Source: Leucobacter luti
GTDB taxonomy: Bacteria; Actinomycetota; Actinomycetes; Actinomycetales; Microbacteriaceae
DNA: 64,000 nt
Assembly (NCBI RefSeq): GCF_019464495.1
Contig: NZ_CP080492.1
Span: forward strand, 2,232,001-2,296,000
Direction: 5' to 3'
Shown here: one piece after another, positions 7,613 to 17,408 of the stretch
Layout of the letters: every line of letters starts with the position of its first letter
Numbering within the stretch: the stretch's first letter is position 1
The notes under the pieces: generated by a model
What the model was told of the DNA's origin: nothing
Seen by the model: the letters and a program-made list of their open reading frames with translations, nothing else
The model's database searches: none
Program-made: the position numbers and the translations under genes

Positions 7613-8839
7613 GTGCGCAAGATCACGCAGTCCCGCAAACTGGCCGGTGTCCGCTACGACGTTCGCGGGCCGATCCTGCAGGAAGCCGAACGCCTGGAGC
7701 GTGAAGGCCATCAGATCCTGAAGCTGAACATCGGGAACCCCGCGCCCTTTGGATTCGAAGCGCCGCCCGAGATTCTTGAGGAGTTGCGCCGCGTGCTCCC
7801 CGAAGCGCAGGGGTACACCGATTCGCGAGGGATTCTCCCCGCCCGCGAGGCCGTGTCACGCTACTACGCGGCCGAGGGTATCTCGGGGATCGGCCCAGAC
7901 GATGTGTTTCTCGGCAACGGGGTGAGCGAGCTCATCTCACTCGTGCTGCAAGCGCTCGTCGACGTCGGTGACGAGATCCTCGTCCCGTCTCCTGACTATC
8001 CCTTGTGGACGGCGCAGGTGACCCTCTCGGGTGGCAGTGCCGTGCACTACCCGTGCGACGAGTCGAACGGGTGGATGCCGGATTTGGAGGCGATCGAACG
8101 GCTGATTACCCCAGCCACCAAGGGCATCGTGCTGATCAACCCGAACAACCCGACCGGCGGTGTGTACTCTGCCGAACTGGTGCGGGGATTCGCGGCTCTC
8201 GCGGAGCGGCACGGGATCGTGCTGATGGCCGACGAGATTTACGAACGTATTCTCTTCGATGACGCAGTGCACGAGCATGCTGCCGCCCATGTGAACGAGA
8301 CGCTCTGCCTCACGTTCAGCGGGCTGTCGAAAGCGCAGCGAGTGGCGGGCTATCGCTCAGGCTGGGTGGCGGTCTCGGGGGATCGGAGCCGTGCGCACGA
8401 TTTCCTTGAGGGGTTGACCCTGCTGGCCAACATGCGCATGTGCGCGAACGCGCCGGCGCAGCACGCGATCCCCATCGCGCTTGATCCCGCATCGAACTGG
8501 TCAGGGATTGCAGAGCTGTGCGCGCCGGGAGGGCGGCTGCGAGAACAGCGCGACGTGGCGCATCGCCTGTTGACCGAGATCCCGGGTGTGAGCTGTGTCA
8601 TGCCTGGTGGCGCGATGTATCTGTTCCCGCGCCTGGATCCGGAGCGCTTTCCGATCGAGGACGATCAGGCGTTCGTGATCGATCTCCTGCGGGCCACCAG
8701 GGTGCTCGTGACGAATGGGCGCGGATTCAACCTCGCGACACCGGATCATCTGCGCTTCGTAACGCTGCCGAGTGTGCCGGTGCTGACCGAAGCGATCGGG
8801 CGTATTGCCGAGTACCTCGACCGGGTGCGCGTCGCGTGA
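7613..8839 (+). CDS. PLP-dependent aminotransferase, AlaA-like class I/II
   Basis: A 408-residue fold-type I aminotransferase. It contains the substrate-facing stretch LNIGNPAPFGFEAP, the nucleotide-like NPNNPTGGVYS loop and the PLP lysine near residue 240 (SGLSKAQRVAGYRSGW). This pattern is that of the alanine/valine-pyruvate transaminase group. I choose GTG 7613 because TAGGAT (7600-7605) ends seven bases before it, which makes a leaderless start; the nearby ATG 7604 overlaps that -10 box. Its stop overlaps the rlmH start in a GTGA, so the two genes are coupled. The exact amino donor is not certain. Confidence 0.87.
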   Translation: MRKITQSRKLAGVRYDVRGPILQEAERLEREGHQILKLNIGNPAPFGFEAPPEILEELRRVLPEAQGYTDSRGILPAREAVSRYYAAEGISGIGPDDVFLGNGVSELISLVLQALVDVGDEILVPSPDYPLWTAQVTLSGGSAVHYPCDESNGWMPDLEAIERLITPATKGIVLINPNNPTGGVYSAELVRGFAALAERHGIVLMADEIYERILFDDAVHEHAAAHVNETLCLTFSGLSKAQRVAGYRSGWVAVSGDRSRAHDFLEGLTLLANMRMCANAPAQHAIPIALDPASNWSGIAELCAPGGRLREQRDVAHRLLTEIPGVSCVMPGGAMYLFPRLDPERFPIEDDQAFVIDLLRATRVLVTNGRGFNLATPDHLRFVTLPSVPVLTEAIGRIAEYLDRVRVA

Positions 8840-9294
8840 GCATCAAGATCCTCGCGGTAGGCAAGAAGCACGAACCTTGGGTTGCCGACGGAATCGCGCG
8901 CTACGAGCAGCGACTGCGGAAACCATATGAGCTGAGCTGGCAGTTGGTGCCGCACTCGTCCCGTGAAGGCGATGCCGCGCGCAGCGAAGAGTCGGACAGG
9001 ATCATCGCGAAGCTCGACCGCAACGCGTTCGTGGTGGTGCTAGACGAGCGGGGCCGCAATGTTGATTCGCCCGCACTGGCGAAGCGACTGCAGACTGCGC
9101 TCGAGGCGAGCCGTCCGATCGTGGTCGTGATCGGTGGGGCGTATGGCGTCACTGAAGTGCTGCGACAGCGCGCCGACTTCGTATGGAGCCTGTCTGCCTT
9201 GGTCTTCCCGCATCAGCTCGTCCGACTCATCCTCGCCGAGCAGCTCTATCGCGCGCAGGAGATTTCCGCGGGCCGCGGCTACCACCACGTTTAG
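8836..9294 (+). CDS. rlmH: 23S rRNA pseudouridine-1915 N3-methyltransferase RlmH
   Basis: A 152-residue SPOUT methyltransferase that acts on helix 69 of 23S rRNA in assembled 70S ribosomes. The C-terminal trefoil-knot motif is clear: VVIGGAYGV, then LVRLILAEQLYRAQEI and the closing GRGYHH. The length matches the family (about 155). The GTG start overlaps the aminotransferase stop by four bases (GTGA), so expression is likely coupled. It is followed by a tandem repeat and a hairpin. Confidence 0.93.
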   Translation: MSIKILAVGKKHEPWVADGIARYEQRLRKPYELSWQLVPHSSREGDAARSEESDRIIAKLDRNAFVVVLDERGRNVDSPALAKRLQTALEASRPIVVVIGGAYGVTEVLRQRADFVWSLSALVFPHQLVRLILAEQLYRAQEISAGRGYHHV

Positions 9295-9319
9295 CGTCCT
9301 CACTCGGTCCTGCTTGCCT

Positions 9320-9421
9320 GCCTGCGCGCCTGTCGGCCTGCGCTTGCCAGCCAGCCTGCGCGTCTGTCGGCCTGCGCTTGCCAGCCAGCCTGCGCGTCTG
9401 TCGGCCTGCGCTTGCCAGCCA
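9320..9421. repeat. 34-bp tandem repeat, three copies
   Basis: Three head-to-tail 34-bp units (9320-9353, 9354-9387, 9388-9421), identical but for one base in the first, followed by degenerate GCCTGC pieces. It lies between rlmH and the methyltransferase end, outside any gene. Confidence 0.9.
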
Positions 9422-9456
9422 GCCTGCTTGCCTGCGTGCCTGCCTGTGCATCCGTG

Positions 9457-9485
9457 TCGCGAGGCATCTGGCCTGTGCCTCGCGA
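9457..9485. terminator. Hairpin downstream of rlmH
   Basis: A perfect 10-bp inverted repeat, TCGCGAGGCA / TGCCTCGCGA, with a nine-base loop, between two convergent genes. It has no U-run, which is common for actinobacterial terminators; it could serve both directions. Confidence 0.5.
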
Positions 9486-9574
9486 CCTCGGCCAGAGGGA
9501 GCGAAGCGTGACGTGCGTCCCGCGCTCAAGGCTGTGCAGCGGGCAGGGCTTGGTGCGAGCGGGGGAGTGACCCG

Positions 9575-10863
9575 CTAGGCGGGCTGCGGCGCGAGGCGCC
9601 AGAGCACGGTGCGCTCACGGCTTCGTGCTTCGTGGAGGGGATCGGCGGCGTCGGCAGCGCGCGAGTGTCGCGGTGCTGTCTCGAGCCGACCGACGACGTG
9701 CAGCCCAGCACTCGAAATGTGCGTGAGGAGCTCTTCGCGGCTGCGGAGTCCGAGCAGCTCAGCAAGATCGGACAAGATCAGCCAGCCCTCTCCGCCAGGC
9801 GTGAGGCGCTGGGCAAGCCCGGCGAGGAAGCGGTGCAGCACGTCAGAAGACGGATCGTAGATCCCGAGTTCTAGATCCGAAGTCGGGGTGCCGGGCAGCC
9901 ACGGCGGGTTACACACGATGACGTCCGCGAGCTGCGCGGATTCCGGCCAGAGGTCGGCCGCGACAACCTCCACCCGATCCGCGACTCCGAGCTGCCGCAT
10001 GTTCTCGCTCGCGCACGCCACAGCGCGCTGGTTGATGTCGGTGGCGATCACGGAGGCCGCGCCGCGCTGGGCGAGCATCGCGGCGAGGACGCCGGTGCCC
10101 GTTCCGATATCGAACACCACTGGGCGTTCCGCCCTCGCAGGGAACGGGGCCTGGGCGACAAGATCAAGATACTCATCGCGCGTGGGGGCAAAAACCCCGT
10201 ACGCGGGAATGAGCCGGGCCCCGAGCGCTGGCACCTCGATCCCCGTCATATGCCACTGGTAGGCGCCGAGCACTCCGATCAACTCCGCGAGTGAGACGAG
10301 GGTGACCCCGCCCCCGCCGCCCGGATCGCCGGTGTGACTGTGGGTGCGGGTGTCGCTGGGATCGCCGGTGTCGCTGGGAGCACCGAGATGGGGGCGGGGT
10401 CGGATCCGCCAGTGCTGCGAGCGGTGCCGGATTCGTCTGTCCGGTGTGGCAGCGCCGCCTCGTGTGGCCCGTACGCGTGAGCACAGGCATCCCGGACATC
10501 CGGTGCACGGCGGAGCTGGATCGAATAATCAGGCTCGAGCGCGATCAGGATCTTGCCGAGGATAGTTGCGCGATCGGCCCGGGCTTTCCGGTGTGCGCGA
10601 AAGAGCGCACCGAGGTCGCTGCTCGGTGGCGTGCGGTCCGAGCGCTTCTGGAGGCGGCGATCCATGGCGCGCATGAGGTTGCGCGCATTCTGGAAGTCCC
10701 CGCGCCACAGGAGCGCAGTGGAGGGCTTCGCGAGGCGCAGCGCGGTGTTCGTAGCGGTTTCGTCACCGATCACGACGATCCGAGTGGGAGCCGGGGTGCC
10801 GTTCTCGGAGTGCCACTGTGCTGAGTGGGTGACGCCGTTCTCGATCCAGCTGACCGATGACAT
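9575..10863 (-). pseudogene. Class I SAM methyltransferase, frameshifted
   Basis: Two open frames make up one gene. The 5' part (10863-10279, 194 aa) has the N-terminal domain seen in actinobacterial class I methyltransferases (LLWRGDFQNARNLMRAMDRR, then LRRAPDVRDACAHAYG). The 3' part (to 9575) carries the SAM site VFDIGTGTGVLAAML and the NPPW motif of enzymes that methylate a planar nitrogen. The 3' frame stays open upstream of its nominal TTG start and there encodes VTLVSLAELIGVLGAY, the expected linker to the catalytic domain. One extra base in the G5/G4 run (plus-strand C's at 10306-10315) would join the halves into 429 aa. The linker is expanded and Ala/Pro-rich. The first start has AGGAGC upstream. 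Substrate unknown. Confidence 0.8.
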
Positions 10864-10966
10864 GTGGTGCTCCTGTGAGGGTCGAGAGTGCGCTGGTCGA
10901 TACCGCTAGCCGAAAGTATCACAGTCGGCCCCGCCCAATGTCTGAGGTACTCGGTATCCTCTCCGC

Positions 10967-11350
10967 ATGAACCCGTTCAGGCTTTCTGCTCGCGTACAGC
11001 CCGCGCCAGGCGCGCGGGGGCGTGCGCAGCCGCGCCAAGAGCTGCAATGGAGCGCCGAGGGCATCCAGTCGCCGGTTGCCGTGCCGTGGCGAGTGGCGCG
11101 GAGATCGGCGTCTGGAGTGATCGAAGTGGAACAGTGCGGGGCTGCTCCGCTGCACTCCGTGCGGTTTGCGTTGGCGGGCAACGGCATGCTCGGCCTGACA
11201 CTGCCGCGCACGGTGCACCCTGGTGAGCGGCTGCGCGTCACACTGCGCGGCACACACGCGGACGGGGTGGTGCTCGCGCCTGATGCCATGCTCGTGCTGC
11301 GCTGGTTTCAGCCCGACGAGACGGAGCTGCTGTGGCCTATCGCGTTGTAG
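10967..11350 (+). CDS. Hypothetical protein
   Basis: A 127-residue protein I do not recognise. The first 40 residues are basic and low in complexity. The rest looks like a beta-sandwich (alternating hydrophobic strands, VRFALAGNGMLGLTLPRTV), ending in a Trp-rich stretch LVLRWFQPDETELLWPIAL. No signal peptide or membrane helix is evident. TATCCT ends six bases before the ATG, so a leaderless start is plausible, and that supports its being a real gene. It is divergent from the methyltransferase. Confidence 0.6.
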   Translation: MNPFRLSARVQPAPGARGRAQPRQELQWSAEGIQSPVAVPWRVARRSASGVIEVEQCGAAPLHSVRFALAGNGMLGLTLPRTVHPGERLRVTLRGTHADGVVLAPDAMLVLRWFQPDETELLWPIAL

Positions 11351-11610
11351 GGGAGTGGGCTGCTGGTGGTTCGGGCGGGACGCTCCGGCTGCGGCACCTG
11401 CGGCACTCGCTGCTGCACTCGCGGCTCCTCCTGCTCCACCCGCTGCTGCCGCAATTGGGTCCCTCGCGGCGCCGTTCAGGAGCGCTCTGCCCGGGCCACC
11501 GAGAGGTCGTGAGCGGGTCACCAGCGGCCACGCGCCGGGCGCAGGAAATGCCCTCCGAGCGACACGCCGAGGTAGGGGTGTGGAGCAAAAATCTTTCGCC
11601 CCCCGGTGCC

Positions 11611-11619
11611 TGTGGATAA
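11611..11619 (-). promoter_or_regulatory. DnaA-box-like site
   Basis: TTATCCACA on the minus strand is an exact match to the classical DnaA box, 178 bases before nrdH. DnaA controls the class Ia nrdAB promoter in E. coli. One 9-mer match can also be chance, and actinobacterial boxes often read TTGTCCACA. Confidence 0.4.
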
Positions 11620-11708
11620 CCACCCAACAGGCGCGGAATCTCGCCGAAGGTTCTCCCCAAGCAGCCCCGCAAACCCGTGGAAAGTCTGTAGAAAACTACA
11701 TTGGTGTA

Positions 11709-11756
11709 ACTACATCATGTTGTGGTCGGCGGAGGTGTGGTTCACTAGATGTAGTG
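11709..11756. promoter_or_regulatory. Candidate NrdR boxes
   Basis: ACTACAT-C-ATGTTGT (11709-11723) and CACTAGATGTAGTG (11743-11756) are imperfect palindromes with centres about 33 bp apart, the three-turn spacing typical of paired NrdR sites; a further ACTACAT half-site lies just upstream. NrdR is the usual repressor of ribonucleotide reductase genes in actinobacteria. The nrdR gene is not in this window. Confidence 0.55.
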
Positions 11757-11796
11757 CCTCGGCGTGGGGCACACGGTTTTCGAAGAAGGGCGTGAA

Positions 11797-12033
11797 ATGG
11801 CCATCACGGTATACACCAAGCCGTCCTGCGTACAGTGCACCGCGACGTACCGCGCACTCGACAGCAAGGGTATTGAGTACAACATTCTCGATCTCTCGCA
11901 GGACGAGGCTGCACTGGAAACGGTGAAGGAGCTCGGGTACCTCCAGGCGCCCGTCGTCGTGACTGACGAAGAGCACTGGTCTGGCTTCCGCCCCGACAAG
12001 ATCTCGGAGCTCGCTGGCCGCCTCGCCGAGTAG
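11797..12033 (+). CDS. nrdH: NrdH glutaredoxin-like redoxin
   Basis: A 78-residue redoxin that passes electrons from thioredoxin reductase to the class Ib ribonucleotide reductase. The redox motif is CVQC at residues 11-14, and the WSGFRPD segment near the C-terminus is diagnostic of NrdH. I choose the ATG at 11797, with GAAGGG upstream, over an earlier in-frame start at 11764. First gene of nrdHIEF. Confidence 0.94.
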   Translation: MAITVYTKPSCVQCTATYRALDSKGIEYNILDLSQDEAALETVKELGYLQAPVVVTDEEHWSGFRPDKISELAGRLAE

Positions 12034-12136
12034 CGATTCTCAGTGGACGCCCGCGGCGGTTGGTGGCTTCGGCTACGAACAACGCGGGCGTTTTCTGAAG
12101 CAATCGGGATCTCACGGTGAACTGAGGAGGCACACA

Positions 12137-12538
12137 ATGGCTGATCTGGTCTATTTTTCGAGCGTCTCGGGCAACACCGCTCGATTCGTGGAGAAGCTGG
12201 GTCGGCCAGCAGCCCGTATCCCCCTCTATCCCCGAGACGAGCCCCTGGTGGTGGATGAGCCGTTCGTGCTCCTCGTGCCCACCTACGGGGGCGGCCCTGA
12301 AACGAAGGCCGTTCCGAAGCAAGTCATCCGGTTCCTCAACGATGAGCGAAATCGGAAACACCTCCGCGGCGTGATGGCCGCGGGCAATACCAATTTCGGT
12401 GAGGCCTACGGCATCGCAGGCGAACTCATCGCGAGGAAGTGCCGCGTGCCATTCCTCTACCGATTTGAACTCTTTGGAACCCCGGACGACGTGACCGCCG
12501 TCCATGAAGGATTGGAACAGTTTTGGAAACAGCAGTGA
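12137..12538 (+). CDS. nrdI: NrdI flavodoxin-like assembly protein
   Basis: A 133-residue flavodoxin-like protein that supplies oxidant to build the dimanganese-tyrosyl radical cofactor of NrdF. The FMN phosphate loop [11 protein letters not shown] is at residues 7-17, and a glycine-rich TYGGG loop follows. GAGGAGG lies shortly before the ATG. Its TGA overlaps the nrdE ATG (TGATG), so the two are translationally coupled. Confidence 0.94.
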   Translation: MADLVYFSSVSGNTARFVEKLGRPAARIPLYPRDEPLVVDEPFVLLVPTYGGGPETKAVPKQVIRFLNDERNRKHLRGVMAAGNTNFGEAYGIAGELIARKCRVPFLYRFELFGTPDDVTAVHEGLEQFWKQQ

Positions 12539-14679
12539 TGGAGTCGGGGCTCGAATCGTCCAAGATCAGCGAGATGGACTACCACTCGCTGAACGCGATG
12601 CTGAACCTGTACGACGCAGACGGCAAGATCCAGTTTGAAAAGGATCGCGAGGCTGCGCGACAGTACTTCCTGCAGCACGTCAACCAAAACATGGTGTTCT
12701 TCCACAACTTTGAAGAGCGCCTGCGCTATCTCATCGACAACGATTACTACGAGAAGGCGCTGCTGGACCAGTACTCGACGTCGTTCGTTGAGCAGCTCAC
12801 CGACGAGGCGTACGCCATGAAGTTCCGCTTCCCCGCCTTCCTCGGCGCGTTCAAGTTCTTCACCTCTTACGCGCTGAAGACGTTTGACGGCAAGCGCTAC
12901 CTCGAGCGCTTCGAGGACCGCGTCGTCATGGTGTCGCTGGGCCTCGCCCGCGGCGACGAGGAACTCGCACGCGGCTTCATGCGCGAGATGATCTCCGGTC
13001 GGTTCCAGCCGGCTACCCCGACCTTCTTGAACCTGGGCAAGGCCCAGCGCGGTGAGCTCGTTTCCTGCTTCCTGCTTCGTGTGGAAGACAACATGGAGTC
13101 GATCTCGCGCGGCATCAACTCCTCGCTGCAGCTCTCGAAGCGTGGCGGCGGCGTCGCGCTGTCACTCTCGAACATCCGCGAGTCCGGCGCACCGATCAAG
13201 AAGATCGAGAATCAGTCCTCCGGAATCATCCCAGTGATGAAGCTCCTCGAAGACAGCTTCAGCTACGCAAACCAGCTCGGAGCTCGCCAGGGTGCCGGTG
13301 CCGTATACCTGTCGGCGCACCACCCCGACATCATGAAGTTCCTCGACACGAAGCGTGAGAATGCGGACGAGAAGATCCGCATCAAGACGCTCTCGCTCGG
13401 CGTGGTTGTTCCTGACATCACGTTCGAACTCGCGAAGAAGAACGAAGACATGTACCTCTTCTCGCCGTACGACGTTGAGCGGATCTACGGTGTTCCCTTT
13501 GGCGACATCTCGATCTCCGAGAAGTACGCGGAGATGGTGGCCGACGCGCGAATCAAGAAGACCAAGATCAGCGCACGTCACTTCTTCCAGACGGTCGCTG
13601 AGCTGCAGTTCGAGTCGGGCTACCCCTACATCGTCTTCGAAGACACGGTGAACCGGGCGAACCCCATCAAGGGTCGCATCAACATGTCGAACCTGTGCTC
13701 CGAGATCCTCCAGGTCAACACCCCGACCACCTACAACGAGGATCTCAGCTACGACAACATTGGCAAGGACATCTCCTGCAACCTCGGGTCGATGAACATT
13801 GCGATGGCCATGGACGGCGGCGACCTCGCGGGAACCGTTGATCTTGCGATCCGCTCGCTCACCGCGGTGAGCGACATGAGCGCGATCACCTCGGTGCGCT
13901 CGATCGAGGACGGCAACGCGCAGTCCCACGCGATCGGCCTCGGCCAGATGAACCTGCACGGCTACCTTGCTCGCGAGCACGTGCACTACGGTTCGGAGGA
14001 GGGCATCGACTTCACGAACATCTACTTCTACACGGTGCTGTTCCACGCGCTGCAAGCCTCCAACAAGATCGCCATCGAACGCGGTGAGGTCTTCGGTGGC
14101 TTCGCTGACTCGAAGTACGCCTCGGGTGAGTTCTTCGACAAGTACACCGATGCCGCATGGGTGCCTGAGACGGATCGCGTGAGCGAGATGTTCACCGCAT
14201 CCGGGATCGCGATCCCGACGCAGGAGGATTGGCGTGAGCTGAAGGCCAGCGTCATGGAGCACGGCATCTACAACCAGAACCTGCAGGCCGTGCCGCCGAC
14301 CGGCTCAATCTCGTACATCAACAACTCGACGAGCTCGATCCACCCGATCGCGTCGAAGGTGGAGATCCGCAAAGAAGGCAAGCTCGGACGCGTGTACTAC
14401 CCGGCTCCGTTCATGACGAACGACAACCTGGAATTCTACGCAGATGCGTACGAGATCGGGCCGGAAAAGATCATCGACACCTACGCCGCGGCAACGCAGC
14501 ACGTCGATCAGGGGCTCTCGCTGACGCTGTTCTTCAAGGACACCGCCACCACCCGCGACATCAACAAGGCGCAGATCTACGCATGGCGCAAGGGGATCAA
14601 GACGATCTACTACATCCGCCTCCGTCAGCTCGCCCTCGAGGGCACCGACATGACCGAGTGCGTGTCCTGCATGCTGTAA
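12538..14679 (+). CDS. nrdE: Class Ib ribonucleotide reductase alpha subunit
   Basis: A 713-residue catalytic subunit that reduces ribonucleoside diphosphates to deoxyribonucleotides. The active-site radical motif NLCSEIL is present, as are the redox cysteines (LVSCFLL and ISCNLGSMN) and the C-terminal CVSC pair that is re-reduced by NrdH. I place the start at the ATG at 12538, which shares a base with the nrdI stop and follows GGAA; GTG 12535 and TTG 12523 are in frame too. The protein lacks the extra ATP-cone that class Ia enzymes use for overall activity control. Confidence 0.94.
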   Translation: MESGLESSKISEMDYHSLNAMLNLYDADGKIQFEKDREAARQYFLQHVNQNMVFFHNFEERLRYLIDNDYYEKALLDQYSTSFVEQLTDEAYAMKFRFPAFLGAFKFFTSYALKTFDGKRYLERFEDRVVMVSLGLARGDEELARGFMREMISGRFQPATPTFLNLGKAQRGELVSCFLLRVEDNMESISRGINSSLQLSKRGGGVALSLSNIRESGAPIKKIENQSSGIIPVMKLLEDSFSYANQLGARQGAGAVYLSAHHPDIMKFLDTKRENADEKIRIKTLSLGVVVPDITFELAKKNEDMYLFSPYDVERIYGVPFGDISISEKYAEMVADARIKKTKISARHFFQTVAELQFESGYPYIVFEDTVNRANPIKGRINMSNLCSEILQVNTPTTYNEDLSYDNIGKDISCNLGSMNIAMAMDGGDLAGTVDLAIRSLTAVSDMSAITSVRSIEDGNAQSHAIGLGQMNLHGYLAREHVHYGSEEGIDFTNIYFYTVLFHALQASNKIAIERGEVFGGFADSKYASGEFFDKYTDAAWVPETDRVSEMFTASGIAIPTQEDWRELKASVMEHGIYNQNLQAVPPTGSISYINNSTSSIHPIASKVEIRKEGKLGRVYYPAPFMTNDNLEFYADAYEIGPEKIIDTYAAATQHVDQGLSLTLFFKDTATTRDINKAQIYAWRKGIKTIYYIRLRQLALEGTDMTECVSCML

Positions 14680-14705
14680 CCAGCCAGCAGCACGACCACC
14701 ACTGA

Positions 14706-15701
<996 letters not shown>

Positions 15702-15748
15702 AGCACCGGTTCAAAAGCTATATCTCTCAAATTGCCCTCGTTGGGTGA

Positions 15749-15784
15749 GTTCGCCAAGGCGGACTGCCCAGCGGGGGCATTTTT
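15749..15784 (+). terminator. Rho-independent terminator after nrdF
   Basis: GTTCGCC/GGCGGAC forms one short stem (15749-15764), directly followed by TGCCC-AGCGG-GGGCA and then TTTTT (15780-15784). This is the clearest classical terminator in the window and ends the nrdHIEF transcript. It also marks the left limit of ordinary core sequence before the prophage remnant. Confidence 0.75.
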
Positions 15785-15962
15785 GGGTGTGCCGACATTT
15801 TGCCCACATTTCATTTCGTGCGCAGCCGCTCGGCACTCGCTCGAGCGAGCGGCGACCGTGTTGAGATCGTCACCACGGGTGTCTGCGGTGAGCGGACAGC
15901 GAGTGAGCCCCAATCGCGGCGCGGGCCAGAAGCCCGCCTCTCACTCGTGACGGCACGGTGAG

Positions 15963-16445
15963 TCACGCAACCTCGAACTTTCGCGTCCACTGTCCAGCCC
16001 CCATTTTGGGGTTTTCATAGACGGTGTCTCCGAGCCGTTCGCGTCGCTCGCGAGCTGCTGCGAGGCGCCGGTGGTGATCGTAGTATGCGCGGAACTGCCG
16101 ACGTGTGATGCCAATCTCCAAGCAGATCTGATCGTAGTCTGAGTGGAGCGCAGTCATGGAATCCCAAAGTGGGGGATAGATGAGGCGAAATGCTGAGTGG
16201 AGATTCGCCCGCGACTCGTTCCGTGGGTGGTGTCCTGCGCAGTCATCGTTGACTGCGTGATCACACTCGTGCGCAAGGGTGGGGCGCAGGAGCTCGGAGC
16301 GGAGGTTCCTGTCAGAAATGACCATACGGCGCTCGGGCACCCAGATGGCATTGTGTCCGTTGAGGGTGTGGCGAACGTGGTGAATCTTCATCTGGTCGAG
16401 GTGCTCAAGAGGGTCGTATGCCGGGTCGTATTCAGGCACGAACAT
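15963..16445 (-). CDS. ImmA/IrrE-like metallopeptidase
   Basis: A 160-residue protein with the zinc-protease motif HECDH (HExxH) at residues 59-63, in the context LRPTLAHECDHAVNDD, which is typical of ImmA-type peptidases that cleave phage repressors. The ATG at 16445 has AAGGAGAAG just upstream; the frame extends further but without phage-like sequence. It lies downstream of the CI-like repressor on the same strand, as in the immR-immA modules of integrative elements. I infer that it inactivates that repressor to induce the element. Confidence 0.82.
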   Translation of the reverse strand: MFVPEYDPAYDPLEHLDQMKIHHVRHTLNGHNAIWVPERRMVISDRNLRSELLRPTLAHECDHAVNDDCAGHHPRNESRANLHSAFRLIYPPLWDSMTALHSDYDQICLEIGITRRQFRAYYDHHRRLAAARERRERLGDTVYENPKMGAGQWTRKFEVA

Positions 16446-16512
16446 GGCTTCTCCTTCCGTGTTTTGGGTGCACTGATCTACGCGGCCTCTGTGCCGCTGT
16501 GTGTTCAGGGGT

Positions 16513-17001
16513 CTAGCTCTGACTGTGGTCGATCGGGTCGTCGCCCTTATCGTCGGCGGCAAACTTGCCTGCCCATGCCTCTTCGACGTTGTCGGGGACT
16601 TCTGTGTATTCGTGTTGGTCGGCATTGTGCCCGAAGCCACCGACAATGACGTTCGATTCGGATTCAGAGTTGAGCGGGTCTGCGGGATTGAGGCGAGTCT
16701 CGCCAGCCTCTACCCGGCGCAGAAACTCTTTCGTGAGTTCCAAATCGGTAAAGGAAGCCAGGCTCTGAGCGCGCCCGAGGTGCTGCGCCTCATCTTCAGT
16801 GATGAACCCGACAGAAACGAACGCCCTGGCAAAGTCGATGTCGTAGGCGCGGCAGATGGACACCACCGTTTCGACCGTGAGCGCATTCGTCCCGTTGAGC
16901 TGACGGTTCGTGGTTGACGCGTCCAACCCAGCGTGCGCTGCGATTGCTCGGACGCTCTTGGCTCCGGTAAGTCCGAGAAAGATGCTCGCTGCGGTCTCCA
17001 T
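16513..17001 (-). CDS. CI-like repressor of the prophage remnant
   Basis: About 162 residues. An N-terminal helix-turn-helix (residues 1-65; VRAIAAHAGLDASTTNRQL) is followed by an acidic, flexible C-terminus. ATGs at 17001 and 17019 are both possible and neither has a clear ribosome site. It is divergent from a Cro-sized gene and upstream of the ImmA-like peptidase, the layout of a lysogeny switch. The acidic tail after about residue 110 (many Glu/Asp, ending DDKGDDPIDHSQS) could be the part recognised or cleaved. The repressor role is inferred. Confidence 0.75.
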   Translation of the reverse strand: METAASIFLGLTGAKSVRAIAAHAGLDASTTNRQLNGTNALTVETVVSICRAYDIDFARAFVSVGFITEDEAQHLGRAQSLASFTDLELTKEFLRRVEAGETRLNPADPLNSESESNVIVGGFGHNADQHEYTEVPDNVEEAWAGKFAADDKGDDPIDHSQS

Positions 17002-17171
17002 GTGATCATTTTGATGCATCTTTGCGTCAGAGTCAAGAAATTTTGCGCCGAAACTGCGCCAAAGCAAGGGTGTTGCGCGAGCGATGGCGCACATCTGACT
17101 CATTTGCACAGTATTCATGCCATACTTGCTACAGGTTGAAGCGAAGATGACACAAAGAATGCGGGTGCCTT
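17002..17171. promoter_or_regulatory. Divergent switch region of the prophage remnant
   Basis: 170 bases between the CI-like and Cro-like genes, AT-rich for this genome. Short TGCGCC/GGCGCA elements recur four times (about 17044-17094) and could be repressor half-sites. A TTGCAC -35-like hexamer lies at 17104-17109. No exact operator could be fixed. Confidence 0.4.
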
Positions 17172-17408
17172 ATGGGAATCAGATTGAAGCCGGGCTTGGT
17201 GGAGAGGCTGCGTGAGACTCGCGGCCTGTCTTCGGATGCAGCCCTTGCTCGATTTGTCGGAGTCGATCGGACCACGCTGCGACGGATCATGGCGGGGGGT
17301 CAGCCCTCCGGGGCGTTCATCGCATGCTTCTGCTCTGCGTTCGGATTAGGGCTGGGGGAGGCGTTCGAGGTCGTGGATGCGTCAGCGCGCCGCAGGGTCG
17401 CAGCATGA
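17172..17408 (+). CDS. Small Cro-like XRE DNA-binding protein
   Basis: A 78-residue protein made of one helix-turn-helix (residues 7-65; DAALARFVGVDRTTLRRIMA). It faces the CI-like gene across a 170-base gap, so it is the likely Cro counterpart that opens the lytic direction. No strong Shine-Dalgarno is visible before the ATG. Its TGA overlaps a possible downstream ATG (ATGA), but the following small frames are doubtful. Confidence 0.72.
   Translation: MGIRLKPGLVERLRETRGLSSDAALARFVGVDRTTLRRIMAGGQPSGAFIACFCSAFGLGLGEAFEVVDASARRRVAA

Larger units (their letters stand above)
11351..11796. other. Intergenic region upstream of nrdHIEF
   Basis: 446 bases with no supported gene. The left half is GC-rich with short CTGC-type repeats. 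The right half is AT-richer and holds the control region of the ribonucleotide reductase operon: a DnaA-box-like site and a cluster of ACTACAT motifs, annotated separately. The nrdH Shine-Dalgarno is GAAGGG at 11784-11789. Confidence 0.7.

Noticed and set aside
10279..10315. Programmed -1 frameshifting in the split genes
   Set aside because: None of the four junctions has a standard slippery heptamer in the correct frame with a downstream structure, and the gene families are not known to use recoding.
15702..15960. tRNA gene or attachment site at the left prophage border
   Set aside because: I could not fold a cloverleaf, and found no matching direct repeat near 23040-23260. The structures seen are a terminator and a short CTCGCTCGAGCGAG palindrome.
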